A DNA stretch of 14,778 nucleotides. It comes from Candidatus Bathyarchaeota archaeon. Its GTDB lineage: Archaea; Thermoproteota; Bathyarchaeia; 40CM-2-53-6. Below, in pieces: positions 1 through 5,531 of the stretch. The stretch lies in assembly GCA_005888755.1 (NCBI GenBank), contig VBBQ01000023.1, positions 1 to 14,778 on the forward strand, in the 5' to 3' direction. The stretch's first letter is position 1. The number at the start of each line of letters is the position of its first letter. The notes beneath the pieces are model-generated. The model was not told the origin of the DNA and did not search any database. It saw only the letters and a list, made by a program, of their open reading frames with translations. Position numbers and translations under genes: made by a program.

Positions 1-190
1 AGAACGCGGCCAGGAACCTGGCTGCGGGAGGGCTGAGGTTCAGCCCCAGCGGGCCTCCAGGTGAAGCAATGGTAGAGGAACGGGAACCGGAGAACGCGAC
101 CCTAATCCTCAAAGTTGATGGAGGCAAGTTAAGTCGATAAGCCACAACGACAATCCATCTGATGAAGACTTAACAGAACCCCTAAATCGT
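1..190 (+). ncRNA. Structured non-coding RNA, 3' part; possibly RNase P RNA
   Basis: No reading frame here looks like a protein, but the strand folds well. Visible elements are a hairpin at 5-26 (CGCGGCCA paired with TGGCTGCG), a perfect 7-bp hairpin at 30-46 (GGGCTGA/TCAGCCC, loop GGT), a small hairpin at 81-90, and two interleaved helices: 117-122 with 154-159 (GATGGA/TCCATC) and 128-135 with 167-174 (GTTAAGTC/GACTTAAC). Together these last two make a pseudoknot. The order of short motifs (GGTGAA at 60-65, GGTAGAGG at 71-78, GGAGGCAAGT at 120-129, GATGAA and ACAGAACCC near 161-181) resembles the 3' half of RNase P RNA. The P4-forming GGCTTA expected after ACAGAACCC is missing, so the identification is tentative. 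The 5' part lies outside the window. The 3' end is probably between 185 and 220, where TTTT precedes the tRNA; the two RNAs may be co-transcribed. SRP RNA was considered and does not fit. Confidence 0.45.
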
Positions 191-248
191 AATCTACTCG
201 GACGTGGTTTGCGTGTTTTCGGTCTGGGCCGGTAGTTCAGCCTGGTTA

Positions 249-269
249 GGAGCATTGACTCTCCGGATA
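249..269 (+). other. Probable D-loop intron of tRNA-Val
   Basis: About 21 bases interrupt the D arm between GGTTA and GAAC. Repeated bases at the junctions leave the boundary free to slide between 247-267 and 250-270. The insert can form a hairpin of GGAG (249-252) with CTCC (261-264). A bulge-helix-bulge built on that hairpin would instead predict a 19-base intron at 248-266. The alternative D stem, GTTC with GAGC (250-253), contains a G-T pair and would move the insertion to 254-274. Confidence 0.6.
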
Positions 270-292
270 GAACGTCCGCCTTACACGCGGAA

Positions 293-313
293 ACCCTCAC
301 GTGGGGGCCGTAG
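293..313 (+). other. Probable variable-region intron of tRNA-Val
   Basis: The bases between the anticodon stem (ending at 291) and the T stem (starting at 318) number 26 instead of 5. Keeping A292 and GGTC (314-317) restores the usual archaeal AGGTC variable loop and defines a 21-base insert. Inside it CCC (294-296) can pair with the G run at 303-307. ACCCT (293-297) is also perfectly complementary to AGGGT (312-316), so the insert can be closed by a 5-bp stem. The exact junction may differ by a base or two. Confidence 0.55.
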
Positions 314-357
314 GGTCGGGAGTTCAAATCTCCCCCGGCCCACCAGACTATCTTTGG

Positions 358-759
358 CTACCTTCGAGTAGTCTTCGTCTTTCTTCTCCGTGGGGTGCGT
401 GCATTGAGGGATTTGCTTCGAGCACGTTTCTGGTACTTTGGCTCGTACAATTGCACCTCGACATCTCCAGGCATTTGGAAGTGGGTCACCAGCCCGAAGC
501 TTTCATCGCTGACGCCCGTGGTGAAGTGGACGCCACGAGACTTCAATTCTTCAATTGTCTTCTTTATGTCATCGCAATAGAAGGAAATTGAATGGGACAC
601 TCCATCGGATGGATGGCAGCCCAGATCGGCTTCCGGCATGTCGAAGATCAGCCAGCCTTCGCCGACATCCGTGAAAGGGAACCTGAGCTTGTCGCGAATG
701 AATGCACGCAGCTCTTCGGGCCTGGGCGTGTACAATAATGCGTGAAGACCCTTGATCAA
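358..759 (-). CDS. VOC/glyoxalase-fold protein with basic tail
   Basis: The 133-residue product has the length and beta-alpha-beta-beta-beta pattern of a vicinal-oxygen-chelate domain. A first strand contains His6 (GLHALLY), a central segment reads HSISFYCDDI (56-65), and the last strand reads EVQLYEP (101-107). Such proteins include glyoxalases, extradiol dioxygenases and bleomycin-resistance proteins; the substrate cannot be told from sequence, and the metal ligands are only partly identifiable. After the domain come about 25 residues rich in Arg and Lys, which the fold does not need. The start is TTG at 759: an in-frame TAG lies two codons upstream and no later Met precedes the domain. GGAAG sits about 7 bases before it. 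A TATA-like CTTTTAT at 829-836 suggests its own promoter downstream of the aminotransferase gene. The gene ends 12 bases from the convergent tRNA. Confidence 0.75.
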   Translation of the reverse strand: MIKGLHALLYTPRPEELRAFIRDKLRFPFTDVGEGWLIFDMPEADLGCHPSDGVSHSISFYCDDIKKTIEELKSRGVHFTTGVSDESFGLVTHFQMPGDVEVQLYEPKYQKRARSKSLNARTPRRRKTKTTRR

Positions 760-847
760 TTTCTATCTTCCATGTTTGTCCCACTCGTCTCCTAGATAGC
801 TCTGGTCCCCCTTTTGGCTTTGAACGGATAAAAGCGTAGTTTTTGGT

Positions 848-2068
848 CTAGAAGCCAGCTGTTACCGCGAGTCTTCTTGTCTTGGCATAACTCGAACGCG
901 CCCCAGGGTGTTTGGACGAGAACTTTTCCAATCTCTTTATCGCTCGACGAATTGTCTCCGGCTTCTTTGAGAAGGAAAACCTGAACCTTAGCCTCCCGTG
1001 TGATGGGTTGTGGAAGAAGCTTGACCCAGGAACCCCACCGACCCCAATCTTGGTGATCAGGTGCACAGCGAGGTCTCGGTCGTCCTTGAAACCCGTGTCA
1101 TTAGTCGTAGTCCACACATAGTATGCCCCTTCTGGCTGGAAGACTCTAAATCCCGCATCATTCAACGAATCCACCAACATCTCTCTACCTTTACGATAGT
1201 TTTCTCGCAGATGATCGTAGTATGATTCAGGCAGCTGAAGAGCGGCGGTACACGCTTCTTGCAAGGGTGTTGGAGCGCAAACGGTGAGAAAGTCGTGAAC
1301 CTTTCTTATCGCGGAGGTCAGGGGCTTGGATGCCACGACGTAACCTACACGCCAGCCTGTCACACTGAAGGTTTTGGAAAACCCTGAGATCGTGATTGTT
1401 CGATCCTCCATTCCAGGGAGGCTTCCAATGCTCACGTGCTCGTGTCCATCGTATAGGATGTGTTCGTAGATCTCGTCGGTAATCGCGTAGGAATCATAGT
1501 CTTGGCATAGGTCTCGGATCAGACCCAGCTCTTGACGTGACAGAACCCTTCCCGTGGGATTGTGGGGTGTGTTGATGATGACTGCCTTGGTCTTCCGATT
1601 GAAAGCCTGCTTGAGAGATTCTTCTTCGATCTTGAAGTCTGGCTCCCGCATTCTGACGTATCGGCATTTTGCGCCCGAGAGAATCGCATCGGGGCCATAA
1701 TTCTCGTAGAAGGGCTCGAAAATCACGACCTCCTCTCCCGGATCTAGGAGACCGAGCTGGGAAGCGATCATACCCTCAGTTGTCCCACATGTGACAGTGA
1801 TTTCGTCCACATTACAGTCGATATGGTTGTATGTTTTCATCTTGCGCGCGATCGCCTTCCTCAAACCAATGGTCCCGTAAGTGGTGGAGTACTGGTTGTA
1901 TCCTTTGGAGATGGCAGTGGCAGCCGCTCGCTTGATGCTGACCGGCGGATCGAAGTCAGGAAAACCTTGAGCAAGATTTACCGCCCCGTATGCCTGGCAG
2001 AGCCGAGTCATCTCCCGAATTACAGATTCTGAGAACCCGGAGGCTCGACTAGAGGGCCCCTTTCTCAT
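848..2068 (-). CDS. Class I/II PLP-dependent aminotransferase
   Basis: The 406-residue protein is a fold-type I aminotransferase that transfers an amino group between an amino acid and a 2-oxo acid using pyridoxal phosphate. Visible landmarks are the N-terminal AQGFPDFDPP (33-42), substrate-side TPHNPTG (167-173), cofactor-binding DEIY (198-201, Asp198 to the pyridine nitrogen), the Schiff-base lysine in SGFSKT (Lys232), GWRVGY (Arg240), and the carboxylate-binding arginine region GRLRFRFS (358-365). The overall pattern is that of aspartate, aromatic or methionine-type aminotransferases (kynurenine aminotransferase-like). The substrate is not determined. About 20 residues beyond the usual end are basic. 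It starts with ATG at 2068. A TATA-like CTTATTTAG read on this strand (2131-2139) lies about 65 bases upstream and overlaps the box of the divergent DUF1428-like gene, so the two may share a promoter region. Confidence 0.92.
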   Translation of the reverse strand: MRKGPSSRASGFSESVIREMTRLCQAYGAVNLAQGFPDFDPPVSIKRAAATAISKGYNQYSTTYGTIGLRKAIARKMKTYNHIDCNVDEITVTCGTTEGMIASQLGLLDPGEEVVIFEPFYENYGPDAILSGAKCRYVRMREPDFKIEEESLKQAFNRKTKAVIINTPHNPTGRVLSRQELGLIRDLCQDYDSYAITDEIYEHILYDGHEHVSIGSLPGMEDRTITISGFSKTFSVTGWRVGYVVASKPLTSAIRKVHDFLTVCAPTPLQEACTAALQLPESYYDHLRENYRKGREMLVDSLNDAGFRVFQPEGAYYVWTTTNDTGFKDDRDLAVHLITKIGVGGVPGSSFFHNPSHGRLRFRFSFSKKPETIRRAIKRLEKFSSKHPGARSSYAKTRRLAVTAGF

Positions 2069-2130
2069 AATGCGGCCTTACCCATCGAGGCTAGTAAGGA
2101 TTCCGCTCGCCACCGTGCTCTGAGTCGAGG

Positions 2131-2138
2131 CTAAATAA
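2131..2138. promoter_or_regulatory. Shared TATA-like box between divergent genes
   Basis: CTAAATAA lies 26 bases before the ATG at 2157, the spacing expected for a leaderless archaeal transcript from that start. Read on the other strand it is TTATTTAG and could serve the aminotransferase with a leader of about 40 bases. It is the only AT-rich patch in this 88-base GC-rich intergenic space. Confidence 0.4.
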
Positions 2139-2156
2139 GCCATCAACCCCTGAGGG

Positions 2157-2531
2157 ATGCCCACGCCGATGGTCTACTGCTCCGTCTTCCTGTACAGAGT
2201 CCCGAAGAGGAAAGCGGAGGCTTTCACTCAGGCCTTGAGGCCGATAATGAAATTGTTCCTAGACTCAGGAGCACTCTCGGAAGAACTTCTCCAACCAAAA
2301 GAAATGGAGGGAAAGTTCGGCTCAATGAGCCTTCCACCCGCCATTGGTATGTCCCAGGACGAAGATCTTTGGGTTGAGATAGCCCGTTTCGAAGACGCCT
2401 CCCACATGAAAGATGTCCACTCCGCAGTATCGAAGAATCCTCATCTGGAAAAACTCCATTCTCGGTTCGACTTGCTCATTACCGGAAAACAAGTCTACCA
2501 CGCAGAATTCGAGTCGGTCCAACAGAAATAG
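2157..2531 (+). CDS. DUF1428-like dimeric alpha/beta-barrel protein
   Basis: The 124-residue product resembles DUF1428 (YbaA-type) proteins of the dimeric alpha+beta barrel superfamily: an opening strand YCSVFLYRVPKRK (7-19), a helix through about residue 38 (SGALSEELL), a mid strand LWVEIARFEDASH (about 72-84) and a closing helix and strand. No catalytic residues are recognised and the family has no established function. I use ATG 2157 because the TATA-like box at 2131-2138 would start a transcript at or next to it; ATG 2169 (codon 5) is the alternative. GAGGG directly touches the first ATG and is too close to act as a ribosome binding site. The gene is divergent from the aminotransferase and 168 bases upstream of the flavoenzyme. 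Confidence 0.55.
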   Translation: MPTPMVYCSVFLYRVPKRKAEAFTQALRPIMKLFLDSGALSEELLQPKEMEGKFGSMSLPPAIGMSQDEDLWVEIARFEDASHMKDVHSAVSKNPHLEKLHSRFDLLITGKQVYHAEFESVQQK

Positions 2532-2688
2532 CGGGACCAACCGTTTGGGATTGCGGAGAAAAAACGTCTGCCGTACTCGGCCTCTTTTCTCGACGGTAGT
2601 GATTCAGAAGCATGATAGCACCTCGAAATCTTATCCGCACGGAGATAGACTCTCGAACGATGTAATATCTCGCAAGAAGCGTTGATTC

Positions 2689-2693
2689 AGGAG
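2689..2693 (+). promoter_or_regulatory. Ribosome binding site choosing the flavoenzyme start
   Basis: AGGAG lies six bases before TTG 2700. The longer frame opens with TTG 2682, which has no comparable site before it. This favours TTG 2700 as the start. Confidence 0.5.
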
Positions 2694-2699
2694 CAGGTC

Positions 2700-3863
2700 T
2701 TGCATCTAGAAGCCGATGTTTGTATTGTTGGTGGAGGCGTGATGGGGGTCGCCACTGCGTATGCCATCAGTCGTATGGCTGAGAAGAAGATCATCTTGAT
2801 CGACCGATACGGTCTCGGCAATGAATACTGCAGTTCCAACGATGTCAACCGAGTCTTTCGCTACGCGTATGGAAATGAAAAGTATTACACCAAGATGGCG
2901 ATTGCGAGTCTAGGACTCTGGAGAGAGATCGAGAAAGAGTCCCGCCAAGAATTATTGATCCCTACGGGCCTTCTGATGCTGGAAGGAGAAGACCAACATG
3001 CTAACGAGTTCAATGAATCCAGCTTCAGAACGCTGACCGGGCTAGGGCTCGGCGCGAAGCTCTACGAGGGACAAGAGCTGAAGAAGCGTTTCCCTCAGTT
3101 CCGAGCCCGCAGGGGATTCTTCGACCCGCACGGAGGAGTTCTCTTAGCATCGAAGAGCCTGGAGACTATGGCGTCCCAAGCCCGGGCAAAGGGAACGAGG
3201 ATTCTTGAAAAACACGTGACCGCGTTTCGGGACAGATCGGGCCTCGAAATAGAGACATCGGAAGGACAGACAATCCGAGCTCAGAAACTTGTCGTGGCAG
3301 TCGGACCTTGGTCCAACGGCTTCCTGAAAAATGGGTTCACCAGCATTACTCCGACAAGGCAACAAGTCGTCTATCTAAGACCCTCTGGGGACATCGAGAA
3401 GTTCAGGCCGACTTCTTGCCCGGTCTTCTTTACAGATCACCACTACGGCCTTCCGGCCGCAGGCATCGATGGAGTCAAGATTTCTAACAAAGAATTGATC
3501 GACCCCGTCGACCCTGAAATCGCAAGTAGACTGGTTGACCCGGAGCAAATTGAACAATCTAGGGCCGCGTGCCGGAAATTCATCCCCGACCTAGCAGATG
3601 GAGAGGTTGTAAAAAGCAAGGTGTGTTTCTATGATATGACAGCGAATTCTGATTTTGTCGTAGATCGAGACCCTGAGGATAGCGACATTGTTTACGGCTA
3701 CGGTTTCTCGGGACACGGATTCAAGTTTGCTCCTCTCATCGGTAGATTGTTGGCGGAGCTGGTCCTTGATCGAGAGCCGAGCTTCGACCTTACTCGGTTC
3801 TCCTCCAGAAACTCTGACAGGAAGCCTCAGGTCACAAGAGGCCACCTAGGCAAGGGCGAGTAG
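2700..3863 (+). CDS. FAD-dependent amine oxidase, sarcosine oxidase-like
   Basis: This 387-residue flavoenzyme (393 if TTG 2682 is used) belongs to the D-amino-acid oxidase (DAO) superfamily and matches the monomeric sarcosine oxidase/N-methyltryptophan oxidase branch. Members oxidise secondary or N-methyl amines with O2, giving H2O2. The Rossmann motif is VCIVGGGVMG (7-16), with acidic Asp35 ending the second strand to hold the ribose. NRVFRYAYG (50-58) matches the active-site arginine region. VCFYD (308-312) carries Cys309 where sarcosine oxidase attaches FAD covalently (VCMYT), and GFSGHGFKF (335-343) preserves the family's His and Lys. The start follows the ribosome binding site at 2689-2693. 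The substrate is unproven: sarcosine, pipecolate, proline-like or other N-alkyl amines are possible. The 3' end overlaps the convergent membrane-protein gene by 18 bases. Confidence 0.85.
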   Translation: MHLEADVCIVGGGVMGVATAYAISRMAEKKIILIDRYGLGNEYCSSNDVNRVFRYAYGNEKYYTKMAIASLGLWREIEKESRQELLIPTGLLMLEGEDQHANEFNESSFRTLTGLGLGAKLYEGQELKKRFPQFRARRGFFDPHGGVLLASKSLETMASQARAKGTRILEKHVTAFRDRSGLEIETSEGQTIRAQKLVVAVGPWSNGFLKNGFTSITPTRQQVVYLRPSGDIEKFRPTSCPVFFTDHHYGLPAAGIDGVKISNKELIDPVDPEIASRLVDPEQIEQSRAACRKFIPDLADGEVVKSKVCFYDMTANSDFVVDRDPEDSDIVYGYGFSGHGFKFAPLIGRLLAELVLDREPSFDLTRFSSRNSDRKPQVTRGHLGKGE

Positions 3864-4277
3864 CCCAGCCAATACCAGCGCTCCCAAGACCGCTTCGAGA
3901 TGCATTACCCTGGCCTTGCGCCGGTCCAGCTTCTTCCATTCCTCAGACCTTACCGTCATTTTGGTTGTTGACTTGCCAAAAGCCATCCCGCTAGGTTCGT
4001 GTAGATCGTACGTGCCCCTGGAGGCGTGGAGAACACAGAACGACATCGTTCCCTCCAAAGCAGCCAGCAAGCCGACGTAGAACGGGGTGAACAGAAAGAG
4101 CCTGAAAACGGGAGAAACCGACCCTAGGGCAAGAACGCCAAAGCCGACGAATACGGCTATTATTCCCAGTCCTGTGGCTAGTCGTATGGCCCGTCCCCGG
4201 GCTCCGATATTGCACTTGCCGGGGGCATATTCTGGGGGCATTTTTATCGACTTTTTGAAAAGAGTAACAAGCTTCAT
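3846..4277 (-). CDS. Small DUF2892-like membrane protein
   Basis: This is a 143-residue integral membrane protein. KCNIGARGRAIRLATG (21-36) followed by hydrophobic helices at about 36-53 and 58-79, with a Cys at 81 (SFCVLHASRG), matches the layout of DUF2892/YgaP-type proteins, in which a charged amphipathic opening precedes two helices. A third helix (about 124-142) ends the protein, after a hydrophilic stretch (90-122). The function is unknown; some relatives are fused to rhodanese domains, but none is present here. I use ATG 4277. ATG 4241 (codon 13) is possible, because the TATA-like box at 4295-4300 would start transcription close to or just inside the first ATG. The gene overlaps the flavoenzyme tail-to-tail and is divergent from TFB. 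Confidence 0.6.
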   Translation of the reverse strand: MKLVTLFKKSIKMPPEYAPGKCNIGARGRAIRLATGLGIIAVFVGFGVLALGSVSPVFRLFLFTPFYVGLLAALEGTMSFCVLHASRGTYDLHEPSGMAFGKSTTKMTVRSEEWKKLDRRKARVMHLEAVLGALVLAGLLALA

Positions 4278-4292
4278 TTGTGGCCCCCATCA

Positions 4293-4304
4293 CCTATATG
4301 GGTA
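4293..4304 (-). promoter_or_regulatory. TATA-type promoter element, TACCCATATAGG
   Basis: Read on the minus strand the sequence is TACCCATATAGG with a TATA-like core, 16 to 27 bases upstream of ATG 4277. The same 12 bases recur at 12015-12026 before another gene. The core is nearly symmetrical, so it could also start TFB transcription on the plus strand near 4324, leaving a leader of about 75 bases. Confidence 0.45.
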
Positions 4305-4388
4305 CAGTTGGCGGGCACTTCCACGGTCTCACCGGAAAAGGATAACCAGCTTACCCCAGACAGGACCCCGCAGACTACGTATCCCGCG

Positions 4389-4394
4389 GGAGGG
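4389..4394 (+). promoter_or_regulatory. Ribosome binding site choosing the TFB start
   Basis: GGAGGG lies six bases before ATG 4401 and three before GTG 4398. It supports a start there rather than at the far-upstream TTG 4278, which would add 41 residues before the zinc ribbon. Confidence 0.65.
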
Positions 4395-4400
4395 TCCGTG

Positions 4401-5342
4401 ATGAGCCGGAGGAAGACCAGACCCCGAGACGAGGTGGGACACTATGTCTGCCCTAACTGTGGCAGCCCAAGCTTAGTCCGAGACGCTGAGACTGGCGAAG
4501 TCATATGCACCAACTGTGGATTCGTTCTATCAGATCCTACTGAACAGTACGCGGCACCAGTACCCAGGCGAACCGAGGAAGGACTCCTTGAGAGCCAATC
4601 AGGACCTCCAGGAAGATTTTCGGCTTTTGACAAGAACCTCTCCACTATCATTTCCAGAGCGCAGGCTTCCAACCGGTCGCTCAGCGCCGACGAGCGGCTA
4701 CAGCTCTGGCGGCTCCGAAGAACACAACTCCGCGCATCTGCGGGATCATCAACCGCTAGAAATCTGTCCAGAGCAATGAGCCAACTCCGAGGATTGGCCG
4801 GACGACTGAACCTACCAGAAGTTGTCACGGAACGAGCAGCATTGATGTACCGAAGAGCCCTCAACAAAGGCCTCGTCCGAGGCCGACCGATAAACGGAAT
4901 GGTTGCAGCTTCGACCTACGCGGCGTGTCGATTGACCGACGTGCCTCGCTCTTTGAGTGAAATCGCAAAAGCCTCAGGAATGAGCAGAAAGCTTCTCGCC
5001 CATTACTACCGAGCCCTGGTCCGATCTCTGGATGTCACCATGGCAATTGAAGATCCACTGAAACGAGTCTCGAAAATCGCATCTCGAGCAGGAGCAGACT
5101 CCCCAACAGAGATGCTTGCAGGGAAGATTCTACGAGAGGCCATCAGACTGAGGGTTAACGTCGGAAAGGACCCGGACGGTTTGGCAGCTGCGGCACTCGA
5201 TCTGGCAGCAAGAATACGAGGATCAATGGTTATGCAGAGAGACCTCGCAAAGGCCGCAGGCGTCTCCGAGGTAACTATTCGGAGCAGGATGAGGGATCTG
5301 AAGGCAGCGGCGAAATCTCTCGGCCTCCCCGATGTCGCGTAG
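4401..5342 (+). CDS. tfb: Transcription initiation factor IIB (TFB)
   Basis: This 313-residue protein is the archaeal counterpart of eukaryotic TFIIB. It binds the TBP-TATA complex and recruits RNA polymerase. The N-terminal zinc ribbon has CPNC (17-20) and CTNC (36-39). The B-reader/linker follows, with SAFDKNLST corresponding to the usual HDKGLST. Two cyclin-like repeats follow, the first with the typical AASTYAACR, the second with GKDPDGLAAAALDLAAR. The C-terminal helix-turn-helix (AKAAGVSEVTIRSRMRDL) is the BRE-recognition region. All four zinc ligands are intact, so the protein looks functional. Archaea often hold several TFB paralogues; whether this is the main one cannot be told. The start at ATG 4401 gives the usual family length. 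Confidence 0.95.
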   Translation: MSRRKTRPRDEVGHYVCPNCGSPSLVRDAETGEVICTNCGFVLSDPTEQYAAPVPRRTEEGLLESQSGPPGRFSAFDKNLSTIISRAQASNRSLSADERLQLWRLRRTQLRASAGSSTARNLSRAMSQLRGLAGRLNLPEVVTERAALMYRRALNKGLVRGRPINGMVAASTYAACRLTDVPRSLSEIAKASGMSRKLLAHYYRALVRSLDVTMAIEDPLKRVSKIASRAGADSPTEMLAGKILREAIRLRVNVGKDPDGLAAAALDLAARIRGSMVMQRDLAKAAGVSEVTIRSRMRDLKAAAKSLGLPDVA

Positions 5343-5531
5343 CAGTCACTACTCTAGTTCTACTTGGGTAACACGAGTCTAAACCCAGCTTGGCCCTCGC
5401 ATAGCCTTCTGCAATAGGAGCGTGTTGAGCCAGCGTAGATGCTGGCGTAGGATAAGCCTAGAGGGCAGGAAAAAACGGAACCTTACGTAGCTGCTACCCT
5501 AAACATTGGAACAATCATAGTAGACGCTCTG
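5343..5531 (+). other. Intergenic region with two small hairpins
   Basis: No gene is supported between TFB and the MEDS protein. GCCAGC (5429-5434) pairs with GCTGGC (5441-5446) and TAGG (5448-5451) with CCTA (5457-5460), giving two adjacent small stems; GAAAAAAC follows shortly after. They could be part of the TFB 3' end or the leader of the next gene. CTAAACATT about 30 bases before ATG 5532 is a weak TATA candidate. Confidence 0.3.

Larger units (their letters stand above)
226..345 (+). tRNA. tRNA-Val (anticodon UAC) with two internal insertions
   Basis: The acceptor stem is perfect, GGGCCGG (226-232) with CCGGCCC (335-341), followed by discriminator A342 and an encoded CCA (343-345). The T arm is GGGAG/CTCCC around TTCAAAT (318-334). 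The anticodon arm is TCCGC/GCGGA around CTTACAC (275-291), so the anticodon is TAC at 282-284 and reads valine codons. The D stem pairs GTTC (235-238) best with GAAC (270-273), which leaves about 21 extra bases in the D loop. The variable region is 26 bases instead of 5, again about 21 extra. Removing both gives a normal 75-base tRNA. Valine tRNAs have no long variable arm, so splicing is the simplest explanation. By eye I could not fit a strict bulge-helix-bulge at either junction, so exact splice points remain open. Confidence 0.9.

Noticed and set aside
113-165. Possible C/D-box guide RNA (TTGATGG and CTGATGA motifs)
   Set aside because: The boxes are imperfect, lack a matching D box at the right spacing, and lie inside a larger paired structure.
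1-190. Signal recognition particle RNA
   Set aside because: The conserved helix 8 loops (GGAAGG...GGAGCA type) and the helix 6 tetraloop pattern were not found.
254-274. Class II tRNA with a long variable arm, or an alternative anticodon
   Set aside because: No other 5-bp anticodon stem can be formed, and the TCCGC-CTTACAC-GCGGA arm is a clear valine arm; valine tRNAs have a short variable loop.
301-591. Plus-strand frame of 96 codons
   Set aside because: It begins inside the tRNA and runs antisense to the VOC-fold gene; its translation has no recognisable domain.
569-784. Minus-strand frame with an ATG start overlapping the VOC gene start
   Set aside because: It is a shifted frame of the VOC gene. 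The VOC domain is complete without it, so neither an extension nor a frameshift is needed.
4278-4400. N-terminal extension of TFB from TTG 4278
   Set aside because: The extra 41 residues are not TFB-like, and GGAGGG before ATG 4401 gives a better start and the usual family length.
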